A stretch of DNA of 64,000 nt from Bubalus kerabau (lineage: Eukaryota; Chordata; Mammalia; Artiodactyla; Bovidae): assembly GCF_029407905.1 (NCBI RefSeq), contig NC_073626.1, positions 86,198,482 to 86,262,481 of the forward strand, read 5' to 3'. The notes under the pieces are model-generated. The model was given only the letters and a program-made list of their open reading frames with translations, did no database searches and was not told the DNA's origin. The translations under genes and the position numbers were made by a program. This document shows positions 11,049 to 23,352 of this stretch, one piece after another; positions within the stretch are counted from its first letter, which is position 1; each line of letters opens with the position of its first letter.

Positions 11049-11262
11049 GTGTGTGTGTATGCACTCAGTCATGTCCAGCTCTTTGAGACTCCCTGGACTA
11101 TAGCCCACCAGGCTCCTCTGTCCATGGAATTCTCCAGGCAAGAATACTGGAGTGGGTTGCCATTTCCTACTTCAGGGGATCTCCCCAACCCAGCAATCAA
11201 ACCCACATCTCCTGCATTGGCAGGCAGATTCTTTACTACTGAGCCACCTGGGAAGCCCAGGC
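11049..11262 (-). repeat. Bov-tA SINE
   Basis: A complete Bov-tA in reverse: GTGTGTGTG end, CAGTCATGTCCAGCTCTTTG, CCATTTCCTACTTCAGGGGATC, then the tRNA-type head ending TGAGCCACCTGGGAAGCCC. A perfect 8-bp duplication, ttctttgt (11041-11048 and 11263-11270), flanks it. Confidence 0.94.
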
Positions 11263-11270
11263 TTCTTTGT

Positions 11271-12559
11271 CCTTACCAATTAAATATGCACATTGTAAAA
11301 TGTTTGCAAATTTGTAAAAATGAATATATGCATGATATCCAATACATGCTTTCAAAAACCTCCATTATTATGTAGTACTGATTACCATTCACTTTGTGTT
11401 TACCTTCTGCTAAGGTAGCTCACGGCAAGGCCTCCTCAGTTTCCTGCCCATACCACCTCCTCACAGGCACATCCCACCTAAACAGACTGTTGTAGGGCAT
11501 TTAAAAGAAAACACGAGGAAAGAAGACAAATACTATATAGGTATTCAAGAGTAAGTGGAGGATTTTTGGAGGGCAGCCATTTAGAGGTTGCTGAAGTATG
11601 TGAGGGTTGTAAATTAAAAAAGAAAAATGTGAATTTTAACAAGTATTACAAAGGCCTATGTGCCACCTTCCCCATGTGAAAGAAATAGGAAGCAAAGACT
11701 TGAGATATTAGAATTATCCGTTATTGCATGGACTTTGCTTTTTTTAACTACATTAATACTGTTCTAGGTCTGAAAGCATATGGATCATCATTCTATAAGC
11801 ATTCTAATTATATAACATCTATTTCACATAACATTATTTAGCTCACAGTCTCCTTCTCATTTTTATAAGTCTAGATTTATATGGAGGTAAAAATGCATGA
11901 CTTTGCATTTTCATGCCATGATTAACCATAGACAAACCAAAGTACCAACCTAAAGTTTTAGAAATGTCCATACATGACACTGGTTAATATCAGCATTCAG
12001 AATTTCCAGAAAAGGAACGGACTCCTCTCAGAACAGGCTGACACAGGTGCGTTCTCTAAGAGGGGCATGAGGAATAGAGCCCCTTGACTCCTTCTGACAT
12101 TAATGGGCGTCCCACAGCCAGATCTCGGTGCCCTGCCTTGAGAATTTACCCAACTGTAAAATTACAGTCTACATAGTTTCATGTGGGAAGATGACGCATG
12201 TCACTCCTGGAAACTACCACATGTTCGCTATAAATTATGTCACTAAACAGCTTTTACCATGGGTAGTCAGTCTGGGCCTGACGATTTTTTTACTTTTGCT
12301 TCAACCTCATAACAACAGAAAGGAGAGGTATTTTCACTGCTGCAAAATCTAAGATATAAAGGTCAAGCAAACACTGAATTACTATTGCTTTAAGAGGGGT
12401 TTTTTTTGGTAGTAAGAGAACTGGCATATAATTTGACCTAATGCAAAATCAATCATAGCAAGCACTTTGACAGTTTTTAACCAAACGGATTACTGGGCTT
12501 AGTACATTAAACGCTCTACATGGCAATCCAAATGTTTTACATGGTCAACTCCTCTTTAT
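11271..12559. other. No gene recognised
   Basis: Unique AT-rich DNA. The open frame at 12128-12352 (74 aa, +) has no recognisable domain. Nothing else stands out. Confidence 0.4.
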
Positions 12560-14790
12560 CTGGATTTTTCACTGGGATTTTTTGTTTTTGTTTTCTATTG
12601 AAGTATAGTTGATTTATAATGTTGCATTAATTTCTGGTATACAGCAAAGTGATTCAGTTTTATATGGGTGTGTGTGTGTATTCTTTTTTTGGATTCTTTT
12701 CCATTATAGGTTATTACAAGGTATTGAATATAGTATCCTGTGCTGTATGCTGCTGCTGCTAAGTCGCTTCAGTAGTGTCCGACTCTGTGCGACCCAGTGG
12801 ACGGCAGCCCACCAGGCTCCCCCATCCCTGGTATTCTCCAGGCAAGAACACTGGAGTGGGTTGCCATTTTCTTCTCCAATGCATGAAAGTGAAAAGTGAA
12901 AGTGAAGTCGCTCAGTTGTGTCCTACTCTTCGAGACCCCATGGACTGCAGCCTTCCAGGGTCCTCCGTCCATGGGATTTTCCAGGCAAGAGTACTGGAGC
13001 AGGGTGCCATAGTAGGACATTATTGTTTACTATTTTATTATAGTAGTTTGCATCTGCTAATACCAAACTAGTTTATCCCTACCTCCTCTTTCCCTTTGGT
13101 AACCATAAGTTTGTTTTCTATGTCTGTGAGTCTGTTTTTGTTTTGTCAATAAATTCATTTGTATTATTTTTTTAGATTCTACATATAAGTGATACCATAT
13201 GATACATGCCTTTCTCTGTCTGACATACTTCACTTAGTAGGATAATCTCTAAGTCCATCCATCCATGTTGCTTCAGATGGCATTATTTCATTCTTTTTAT
13301 GATTGAGTAATATTCCATTGTGTATGTATACCACATCTTCTTTATCCATTCATCTGTCTAGCACGTTTAGGTTGCTTCCATATCTTGGCTATTGTAAATA
13401 GTGCTGCAATGACCATTGAGGTGTATGTATCTTTTAGAATTATGGTTTATGGATGTATACACAAGAGTCGAATTGCAGGATCATATGGTAGCTCTACTTT
13501 TAGTTTTTTAAGGAACCTCCATATTATTCTCCAGAGTAGCTGTACCAGTTTACTTTCCCACCAACAGTATTGGAGGGTTCCTTTTTCTCCACACTCCCTC
13601 CAGCATTTTTTATGTGCAGACTTTTTAATGATGGTCATTCTGACTGGTGTGAGGTGATACTTCATTGTAGTTTTGATTTGCATTTCTCTAGTAAATAGCA
13701 ATGCTGAGTATCTTTTCATATGCCTCTTAGCCATCTAAATGGTATTCTTTGGAAAAATGTCTGTTTAGGTCTTCTGTCCATTTTTTTGATTGAGTTGTAT
13801 GTGTTTTTGTTATTGAGTTGTATGAACTGTTTGGGTATTTTAGAGATTAAGCCCTTGTCAGTCGCATCATTTGCAAACATTTTCTCCCAGTTCAAAGGCT
13901 GTCTTTTGAACAGTGCTAAAGCTTGTAAGTTTGATTAGATTCCATTGTTTATTTTTGCTTTTATTTCTATTGTCTTGGGAAACCTACCTAAGAAAACATT
14001 GGTATGATTTATATCAGAGAATGGTTTGCCTATAATCTCTTCTGAAAGTGTTATGGTGCTATGCCTTACATTTAAGTCTTTAAGCCATTTTGGGTTTATT
14101 TTTGTGTATGGTATAAAGCTGTGTTCTCACTTCACTGATTTACATATGGCTGGCCAGTTTTTACAACACCACTTACTGAAGAGACTCTCTTTCCCATTGT
14201 ATATTCTTGTCCCCTTTGTCAAAGATTAATTGCTCACAGATGTGTGTGTTTATTTATTGACTCTCTACTCTGTTCAGTGGATCCATATGTCTGTTTTTAT
14301 GCCAATACCATACTGTTTTGATTTCTATAACTTTGTAGTATTATCTAAAGTCTGCAAGAGTTATGCCTCCTGCTTTATTCTTTTTCCTCAAGATTGCTTT
14401 GGAATTCTAAGTCTTTTATGATTTTGTGTAATTTTAAGATTGTTGTTCATCAAAGATACTGGCCTATAATTTTCTTTTTTGGTAATGTCTTTGTCTGGTT
14501 TTGGTATCAGAGTGATGGTAGCTTCATACAATGTCTTTTGGAAGAGTCTGAGAAAATTGGTATAAGTTCTTCCTTGTGTGTTTGGTAGAATTCCCCAGTG
14601 AAGCCATTCAGTCCTGGATTTTTGTTTATAGGGAGTTTTTTAAATTACAGATTCTGTTTCACCTCTAGTGATTATCTGTTCAAGTTATCTACTTTTTCTT
14701 GATTCATTTTGGTGGGCTATATATTTCTAGAAACTTGTCCATTTCTTCTAAAGTTGATTTATTTTTCTAATGTTCATTTTTGCAGATACC
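12560..14790 (-). mobile_element. L1 LINE, 5'-truncated
   Basis: An antisense L1. On the - strand the frame at 13734-13447 reads as the conserved ORF2 C-terminal region, with HLTPVRM, CWRECGEKGTL, CWWESKLVQLLW and LKKLKVELPYDPAI. Towards 12560 the 3' UTR follows, and towards 14790 more ORF2 sequence continues in broken frames. The RT core and everything upstream are absent. Divergence is greater than in the ruminant-specific L1 fragment at 10.8 kb, so this is an older subfamily. A Bov-A2 interrupts it at 12748-13010. Confidence 0.92.
12748..13010 (-). repeat. Bov-A2 SINE inside the L1
   Basis: A reverse dimer starting TGCTGCTGCTGCTAAGTCGC, with the AATGCATGAAAGTGAAAAGTG linker, losing its last bases at GGGTGCCAT. 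L1 3' sequence continues on both sides (cctgtgctgta / agtaggacatta). No clear target duplication is visible. Confidence 0.94.
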
Positions 14791-16153
14791 AAAAAAAAAG
14801 AATGTTTTATTAATTGCTCCACAGATCTCCTTTAAGAATTTAACAAGATAATATATAAAAAATACTTAACAAGATTTTACATATAAGAAATATAGTAAGG
14901 ATTCATTAAATTTTGAATTAGCATACTTTTAATATACAGAGAGAAAATCTATCAGTGAAACCCATCTTCTCATTCTTTTCTAATCCCAACTACCTTTCTT
15001 CAACTTCACTTCAGTACTCAATAAGTGTTTTTAAGCTTTCCGTTATTTTGTTTATTCTTTCCTTTGTTCTTTTGGTTGTATTTTCATTATTATTTTGACA
15101 CACATAGGAAGACATTTCAGAAGAAAACACTGAACATAAAAGTAACTCAGATTTGACATCCTATCAGCTTTTCAAAAAAGTGTAAAATTCACTTAACTAT
15201 GGTGATATTGCCAAGTCCACAATAAATGGAGTTAAAGTAGGAACTGGAGAAAGGCAAGACAACTGTCCTCTCAGGAAATGGTTTATATATCACTCTTTAG
15301 AGCAAGACCTGCAAGAGACTGAGTAGCTTGAATTTATCTTCAGTGACCAAATTTCTTTCAGTTTCATTGGAAAGAAGTGGTTGTTTCCTACTATCTAGTG
15401 TATTTTTTGTCATTTCCTCTGATCTAAATGACAAAATCTGGTTCCATTTCATACAGCATCTAAAATTCTGAAATAAGATGGGAAAGGTCAAGATATAAAG
15501 GTAGATAATTATCTGCAAAAGATACTTGTTAAGGAAACATCACAAGATGCTTTAATAGGGCTAGTGAAGTGTCAGTCTTTACTACATAGAAACTCTTGAG
15601 TAAACATTGTGTTGAACAAGGAAGCAGAACCAAATGGTGCCTTCCCATCTTCTCACAGTACCTGATGAAGTACTAAGTATAAGAGGTGCTCAGTAAGTAT
15701 TTGTTGAATGGAATGGAATGTTTGTTGATCAAACTGCATTTGTTGGGTTTTTCTTCCTGAGTCCTTCAGTGGGTCCCATAGGCCAATTCCACTGAATTAT
15801 GATAGATTTTTAGTCTAAGATTTTTCTAAGGACATGGGAAATCCATATCAATTCATGTACATCAGTTTGCATTCTTAAAACTGAAGCCCAATTCTGAGGC
15901 ACTTTGTTTCCTTGACAAACTTTCTGTCTTTGACAAACCATGTTACAGAACCTTTCAACTCACCTACTTTCTGCTCAGAACATACACACAATTAGATGAA
16001 CCATAGAATTTAGCCAAATTAATTCAATTTGGGGAATATGCTGAGTCAAACTTTTCAATCTTGATGTTAAGCTTAAATTAAAACCATCAACAATTTTATT
16101 TCTTGTCCTCAGTCCAGATTTAGCCCCAGCAACAGACCATAAATTACTCTCTG
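14791..16153. other. No gene recognised; weak L2/MIR tail
   Basis: Mostly unique AT-rich DNA. At about 15668-15722, gtataagaggtgctcagtaagtatttgttgaatgg resembles the shared MIR/L2 3' end GTAGGTGCTCAATAAATATTTGTTGAATG, but it is too short to classify. Confidence 0.4.
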
Positions 16154-17224
16154 CTTCAGTTCAGTTCAGTTCAGTCGCTCAGTCATGTCCGACTCTTTGC
16201 AACCCCATGAATTGCAGCACACCAGGCCTCCCTGTCTATCACCAACTCCCAGAGTTCACTCAAATTCATGTCCATCGAGTCAGTGATGCCATCCAGCCAT
16301 CTCATCCTCTGTCGTCCCCTTCTCCTCCTGCCCCCAATCCCTCCCAGCATCAGAGTCTTTTCCAGTGAGTCAACTCTTTGCATCAGGAGGCTAAAGTATT
16401 GGAGTTTCAGCTTGAGCATCAGTCCTTCCAGAGAACACCCAGGACTGATCTCCTTTAGAATGGACTGGTTGGATCTCTTTGCAGTCCAAGGGACTCTCAA
16501 GAGTCTTCTCCAACATCAGTTCAAAAGCATCAATTCTTCAGAGCTCAGCTTTCTTCACAGTCCAACTCTCGCATCCATACATGACCACAGGAAAAACCAT
16601 AGCCTTGACTAAATGGACCTTTGTTGGCAAAGTAATGTCTCTGTTTTTCAAAATGCTATCTAGGTTGGTCATAACTTTCCTTCCAAGAAGTAAGAGCCTT
16701 TTAATTTCATGGCTGAAATCACCACCTGCAGTGATTTTGGAGCCCCAAAAAATAAAGTCTGACACTGTTTCCACTGTTTCCCCATCTATTTCCCATTAAG
16801 TGATGGGACCAGATGCCATGATCTTCATTTTCTGAATGTTGAGCTTTAAGCCAACTTTTCCTCTCTCTTCTTTCACTTTCATCAAAAGGCTTTTTAGTTT
16901 CTCTTCACTTTCTGCCATAAGGGTGGTGTCATCTGCATATCTGAGGTTACTGACATTTCTCCCGGCAATCTTCATTCCAGCTCGTGCTTCTTCTAGCCCA
17001 GCATTTCTCGTGATGTACTCTGCATAGAAGTTAAATAAGCAAGGTGACAATATACAGCCTTGACGTACTCCTTTTCCTATTTGGAACCAGTCTGTTGTTC
17101 TATGTCCAGTTCTAACTGTTGCTTCCTGACCTGCATATAGGTTTCTCAAGAGGCAGGTCAGGTGGTCTGGTACTCCCATCTCTTTCAGAATTTTCCACAG
17201 TTTATTGTGATCCACACAGTCAAA
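16154..17224 (-). mobile_element. BovB (RTE) LINE, 5'-truncated
   Basis: The 3' 1.07 kb of BovB on the - strand: the end of motif A (DCVDHNKLW), motif B GVRQGCILSPC, LRYADDTTLMAES, the thumb region (16774-16538) and the C-terminal arginine-rich GGRRRRGRQRMRWLDG (16500-16183). It ends in CAGTTCAGTTCAGTTCAGTC. The frame 17248-16796 is open across motifs B and C for about 140 codons, so this copy is less decayed than the two to its left. Homology stops abruptly at 17224. Confidence 0.95.
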
Positions 17225-17744
17225 TTTCTCCTTTTTTCCAATATGCAATAGTCATTCATATCTTTGGCCATTCCTTTAACAGGGCCTGATATAACCTTCT
17301 TTCTCTAGGTTTCCTTTCCAGAACTTTAAGGTTTATTCCTGTCACACCTCCCTTAACAATGTACTACCCTGTGACTCATTCTTGCCAATTCCTTCCCCTG
17401 GTCCATAATACTTCACAATATTCCGACTGGTTTAAATGTTATTGTACAAAGCTTAACAACCATAGATTAAAAGTTTCTGACGGTAAAGTATATATCAGAT
17501 ACTTCCTTTATTTTTGCTTTTCTACCATAACACCCATCAGAGTACCCAATACTTTAAGTGTTTAATGGATACATGTGAGTTTTAATAGAATAAAACAGAA
17601 TTGAGTGACAAGATTTTTAAAGGACAGAGAAGAAATGTTTGTAGGTAGAGGATTATATTAAAATTATGCATAATAACTAAAAAGGCTAAATTTAAGATAT
17701 ATTTCACCCAATGACTAAGATCTAAATACCATATATTTGAATTT
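17225..17744. other. No gene recognised
   Basis: Unique AT-rich DNA without recognised repeats or convincing frames. Confidence 0.4.
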
Positions 17745-17895
17745 TTTGTAACTTTTGTCCCTTTAGATTATAAACTTCACTAGGAAATTGTGGCAGATTT
17801 TTGCTCACTGTTTTATTCCCAATGTGAATAATAGGGCCTGGCACATAGTAGGTGCTCAATATGCATTTATTGGATGATAAATTAATGAATGAATT
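17745..17895 (+). repeat. L2 LINE 3' end
   Basis: Matches the L2 3' UTR in order: TTAGATTATAAACTTCACTAGG for the GACTGTAAGCTCC block, TGCTCACTGTTTTATTCCCA, then ggcctggcacatagtaggtg, CTCAATATGCATTTATTGGATG and AATGAATGAATT. Confidence 0.75.
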
Positions 17896-18878
17896 AAGGA
17901 AAGTAAGTTAAACATAAAAAATACTGCTGCTGCTTGTTTTATCTGATGGTCTCTGCATTTCCTTTCTCGTAAGAATGAAGTTATTCAAAGCACATCTGAC
18001 CCAAACATCTAGCCTTTCTTTCTCACAAGAGCTCTCTGGATGCAAAAGGCTAGAAGAAAAACCTACCAAACAAGAAAGAACGTGGGTTTTCTGTGAGTAA
18101 ATTTTGGGAGAAGAAATGAGAGAAAGTAGTCACATGACTGGTTTTTGTATTTATTAACATTTTCAAATATGCTTTTTGTTAATTTCATATTTTTCACACA
18201 GCTCAAGTCAAAGTAGCTTAGTGAGACAGAGTTATGAACGCTGCATGTTCCCTGCAATGCCATTATCAGTCAGTCCTGAGAACTAGTACCACCACTCTAA
18301 TGAGAAGTAGGAGGAAATAATAATTCTCATAGCAGCAAATAAAACTATATGCAAAGACTGAAGAGAAACTATCGTAGTTCATATCTTTGGGTAGCAGAGC
18401 TGGTAAATGATCTGTTTATTGTTCAGAAGATGCAAAACAGTGCTCAGGTTCATAGGTTCCCACATCCACCATTATCTTCTCTTTTTGGATAAGATGGCAG
18501 ATGATATCCAGACACACGGTCACTACCCAAGTTACTTTCTTTCTCTCTCCAATTCCCATTAACAGTAACAAAATGTAACATTAAAACATGAAATATTGAG
18601 GCAATTTACAAATTTCTTACTAAAGCAGCAAGCTATGGTAAGCTCCACTCCTTGCAGAATGGGATGGGACAGAAAAATGAGATCAAACTGATATTCAGAT
18701 GTTCTTTCTTTTGACCTGTAGCCTCAGATAAAGTAAAAGCTGGAAATTGATTTTGGAGGTCAGGTTTGTGGAGACAGTGTCAGCCATGAGGAACTTGGTG
18801 GGCATGGGCTTGGCCCAAAAGGACAGTGGAAAACTTGTGAGACTTTGGAGGGATTTGATTGGACCAGAAGCAAGGTTG
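17896..18878. other. No gene recognised
   Basis: Unique sequence. Frames of at most 66 aa, none with a domain. The purine-rich stretch at 18680-18870 may be an old degraded repeat that I could not identify. Confidence 0.4.
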
Positions 18879-19136
18879 CTGCTGCTGCTAAGTCACATCA
18901 GTCGTGTCCAACTCTGTGCGACCCCATAGACGGCAGCCCACCAGCCTCCCCCGTCCCTGGGATTCTCCAGGCAAGAACACTGGAGTGGGTTGCCATTTCC
19001 TTCTCCAATGCATGAAAGTGAAAAGTGAAAGTGAAGTCGCTTAGTCGTGTCCGACTGTTAGCAACCCCAGGGACTGAAGCCTACCATGGGATTTTCCAGG
19101 CAAGAGTACTGGAGTGGGTTGCCATTGCCTTCTCCA
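18879..19136 (-). repeat. Bov-A2 SINE
   Basis: A reverse Bov-A2 dimer with a small internal deletion in the second monomer. A perfect 13-bp duplication, agaagcaaggttg (18866-18878 and 19137-19149), flanks it. Confidence 0.95.
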
Positions 19137-19149
19137 AGAAGCAAGGTTG

Positions 19150-21754
19150 AGGTCACAAGGTTGAGAAGTGGTTCAGGGTAAGAAGACTACATTAAATCCT
19201 TTGACCCCTGAGGAGACTGGATGGGAATGGAATACAGTACCTCTCTATTCACAGTGCTGAGCCCATAGCCCTTCAGCCCACACTGATCTTATCATTTCTA
19301 GTCGTTTTATAGTTTCAACTCACTGTCCACTGTGTGCTTGTGTCTTTGTCCATATTTCTCTCACCTTATTTTAATGGAATTATAGGCACATATGTGTTAT
19401 TTGAAAGAATTTGGATAAAAAAATTGTGATTATTTTGAAGCTAAAAATGAAAAGAAAGTGAAAATGTTCATATTTTATAAAAAAGATTTCTGTTATATGG
19501 AGTTTTATTTTATTTTGAGATTTTTGTTGTCTTGGTTATAACCTGGCACAAATATTTGATGAGTCATCAAAATTCATTTTCCTAAAAATAGATTATGGTT
19601 TTTGTGGGTATGCTTTACACTTGTATTTAAAATGATACATAGTTTAATTTTTTTAAAGGAATAGATCCTTTAAGAAGGTAATACAATACAGCTCAATATA
19701 TTGATCACCTACCATGAAACACACATATGCATATCTTATTGTGTTTTGAATTTGTTTTTCCTTCTTTCATTAGGAACTTTGTAGCTTCCTAGGTCCCATG
19801 CACTACACTTAACACTTGAAGCAGTAGAATGTAAAATTACTATTATCCTTGATTCTCACGCAGGGTGGGAACCTTACAGGTCATCTCAACCAATATCCTA
19901 TTCAATGCTTAAAACTTCTCTACCGCATCACTACAAAGTGAATCAGTGGCAAAACATCCTCTAATGACAGGGTCATACCCAAGGCAGTTGTTGTTTGTTT
20001 TTATTTATATTTCTTTTCTTTCCTCTTTTTTTCCTTTTTATCTCTACACCCTATAGAGATAGTTCTATAATAGTATGACTTTGGGAAAATGACGTGGCAA
20101 AGTAGAACTTAGAAATCTTTATGGCTTTGCTTTACAAAAGCTTAAGACTTTAGACGAATTTAAGTTAAGGTCCTGGAGAACATAAATGGATAAATATTTT
20201 TTCCAATATTAAAAAGAAATTTTCCAGAGCCTGGGAGAAGAGAGGGAGGCAGCTCTATATCAGAGAGAGTTGAGTAGTCTGTCTAGGGAGATAATGCCAG
20301 AATCAACTTCACCCCAGGTTTCCCTGCCCTTAAATGGCAAAGCAGCAGCCAAGTGTAGCTAAACTGAAAGAGGAACATGTGAACAATCACTATCTCATTA
20401 GTTACCTGGGGGACTGATGACTACAAAAAAGTCCAATGAATACAAAATTGTGTAGCCCCCAACATCAATACAAGCCTAAGATCCCAGAATTGAATAACAA
20501 CTTGTGAGGTATCTTTTTTGGACTCAGTTTCTTTCCACCAACTCAATAGAGCCTAAAAAACAGGCATTATGTTATAACAAGAGATTAAGAAGTCATATTC
20601 TTTTTGTACACCTGAGTTGTGAATTATTTCATACCCTGATCTGTTATATCAAGCTTTTTCCTATGACTTGGTTTTCTTCATTGACTGTTGCCCACTTGGC
20701 CAAAGTTTAAACTTTGGCAACCAAAACTGATTATCATCATCAGGATGTGATTTAATAAGTAGAAGTACATTATAACTTTCTTTGTTCTGGTCATTATGTT
20801 TCCTTTGACGTAACCAGAATTATGTTTTCTTTCTTTGACCCCTCATGACAATGATGACCCAAACTACAGACAACTCAAACCTCAAAATCTTTTTCATTCT
20901 TCTCAGCTAGATTTGTACCAACATTTGGAGCTTAATATTAGTTTCTAGTAAATGCATTTGTTTTTCTGTTTCTTTTTTTTCCTTTGGACTTCAAGTGCAA
21001 AGTTGTGACATTCATATTCTTCAATTCTTGGCATATTATCATTATCAAAACCTATAATGACACTCATCTGTTTTACTTTATTAATATTCCCTTATCCCTG
21101 GATTCTCACTCCCATGTCATCCTATAGAAACCCATTTAAAGTTGTATGACATAAATTCATATGTAGGTATATATATCCTTGATATATTTACTCACCCTTG
21201 ATATTTAATGTGGCTTTGACCCTTCAAACTTTACCTGCAGGCCCAGGATCTTGCCTGTGGCCACCATCCCAGCTGGGGTTTTGATCAGGCCTCAGGCCTC
21301 CTGGCTTCAAGCCTGAACGCAGCCCTCTAGCCCTGCGGGTCTTTTGGCATTCCCAGGCTTACTCTGGAAAGAGTCCAAGGCTTTTCCTGGTCACTGGATA
21401 CTTTACCAAGGCCATTTTCTTTCTTTCCAGATGCTGGCGTCTTTTTCAGAATTCCATGAAACAGTTTTATTTACTTCCCTTCCTATTTCATTTCTGGGAA
21501 CTAAAAATCATCGATGAACTTATTTACTCAATCAAGCAAATATTTAGTACGCAAATTCTATGGCTCCAGCATTGTTAGTTACATGTCCAAATTAGCTCTT
21601 AATAAACTAAAAATTGAGCTTATGTTTCTTTAAAATAAATTTTGATTGTGCAATTCAAAATAAAAAGTAAAAATATTTTAACAATCGCTTTTATTCTATT
21701 CCCCAGTTAAAAAAAAATTAATGATATTAAGAAATGTATATACATATATATATC
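19150..21754. other. No gene recognised; 2.6 kb of unique DNA
   Basis: AT-rich unique DNA. 21225-21440 is noticeably richer in G+C (ccaccatcccagctggggtt and following) but shows no open frame or repeat that I recognise. Confidence 0.4.
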
Positions 21755-21945
21755 TTTAAATGTAAATTATGGGAGTAGGTCTGGTGAGGTCTTTATAACC
21801 TCCAGACATTCTTTGGATTCATTGGAGAGTATATAACTTCATTGCTAACACTAGCAAGGGGGTACTCTTTCTGCCCCCTTCTGATGCCTATGTCAGAAGC
21901 TTTCTCTATCTCCTTTATACTTTAATAAAACTTTATTACACACAC
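21755..21945 (+). mobile_element. Ruminant endogenous retroviral LTR fragment
   Basis: The segment looks like the U3/R end of a ruminant ERV LTR. It has a TATA-like AGAGTATATAAC (about 21826), a stretch TCTGCCCCCTTCTGATGCC, and an AATAAA signal (about 21924) just before TTATTACACA. I recognise the sequence as a common bovine LTR, but the family name is uncertain. No internal retroviral region or second LTR is visible here, so it is a partial solo LTR and is not coding. Confidence 0.55.
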
Positions 21946-22479
21946 ACAAACAAAAAGAAAGGTATATACAACTTAACTTTTTTTGAAACATGAATAGTTA
22001 TAAAGAATGAAATAAATCCAAGGATACACAAATTTCAATTATTGTAAAAAGAGGGTGTCGTAAGATTTCAAAGATTATTCCATTTGAAACTTTCTAAATA
22101 AAAACAAGTCAGTCTTTTTAAAAAACATATCTGAGAGCAACAAAATGTATATATTAAGGCTAATATGGTCATTAATATATGAACTGTATAGATTACTATA
22201 GAGATGGTTTACCTCTTTTTTTTTTACTGTTTGTTTCAAAAGTTTTCTAATAAAATAACTAGGGTTCCATATATTGACAGGTAACACCTGACAAAATCAG
22301 TCTAGTTTCAGTTGAATTGGCTCCTATTTCAAGTCTTGTAATATCATTGTCAGATGTACCAATAAGTCATTATTTCCAGGAATGAAACCTACAATACGGT
22401 GGCATATCCCATCCTCTTAGTTACAAAAAAAAAGACTAATACAGATGGAAAGAATAAATAAATCCATAGTAGCCTTGTG
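21946..22479. other. No gene recognised
   Basis: AT-rich DNA with a CACACACA patch after the LTR (about 21940). A 70-aa frame on the - strand has no domain. Confidence 0.4.
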
Positions 22480-22686
22480 AGTGTGTGAGTCACTCGGTCA
22501 TGTCTGACTCTGCGATCCCATGAATTGTGTAGCCCTCCAGTCTTCTCTGACCATGGAATTCTCCAGGCAAGACTACTGGAGCGGGTAGCCATTTGCTTCT
22601 CCAGGGGATCTTCCCAACCCAGGGATCAGAACCAGGTCTCCCACATTGCAGAGCCACCATTTGAGCCACCAGGAAAGCCCATGAAA
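22480..22686 (-). repeat. Bov-tA SINE
   Basis: A reverse Bov-tA: GTGTGTGAGTCACTCGGTCATG, then CTTCTCCAGGGGATCTTCCC and the head GAGCCACCAGGAAAGCCC. A 7-bp duplication, ccttgtg (22473-22479 and 22687-22693), flanks it. Confidence 0.92.
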
Positions 22687-22693
22687 CCTTGTG

Positions 22694-23221
22694 GTCAACA
22701 CTAAATCAGAGTGATTTGACAAACAGCAAAATACTGGAAAGAGAAAAAGCATCTCATCTGTTTTTTAGGTTTCAGAAGATTCATAACTTGACATATTTCT
22801 AAATTCTGCTAAAACCTTAGAAATAGAAATAAAACATCATATAAATCTTAGAATTCTCTGATGGGAAAAAGTATGAACAATGAATATGTTGCTGAATGAA
22901 TAGCATAGCCCTTTGCAAACAAATGAGACTGTCAAATGAGAAAGAAATTATTTTATCAGAAAATCTGTTAGACATCAAATGTGATGAGTGAATAAACATT
23001 AGTTTTCTTGTTGCTTAGTTCTTCTCTAAAGCAAGAGCATTTTCTTCATAAGAGCACACGAAATGCATTATCCAATTTTCAAACTAGATGGCAAGTGTGT
23101 GGGAGAAACCCACCAAAGTCTTTGATTAAACTAGTGAGAGGGGCTATGACTTATCCATGAAATGATAGAGGCTGTATTTGTTCTAATAATGCATCTAAGA
23201 TTCCATTTCTAGTTGCTTGAC
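22694..23221. other. No gene recognised
   Basis: Unique AT-rich DNA without recognised repeats or convincing frames. Confidence 0.4.
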
Positions 23222-23352
23222 GTTATTTATTTACTCAGTGGCCACCCCACGTAGCTTGCAGAATCTTAGCTCCCTAATGAGGGATTGAATCCTCACCCTC
23301 AGCAGTGAGAGCATAGAGTCCTAACCATTAGATCTCCCGGCAATTCCCTCCA
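23222..23352 (-). repeat. CHR-type tRNA-derived SINE, diverged
   Basis: Read in reverse, the segment gives GGGAATTGCCGGGAGATCTAATGG, then a tRNA B-box-like GATTCAATCCC and GGGAGCTAAGATTCTGCAAGC. This is the pattern of the cetartiodactyl CHR SINEs (GGGAATTCCCTGGCGGTCC...). It predates the Bov SINEs, and its flanks show no clear duplication. Confidence 0.65.
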
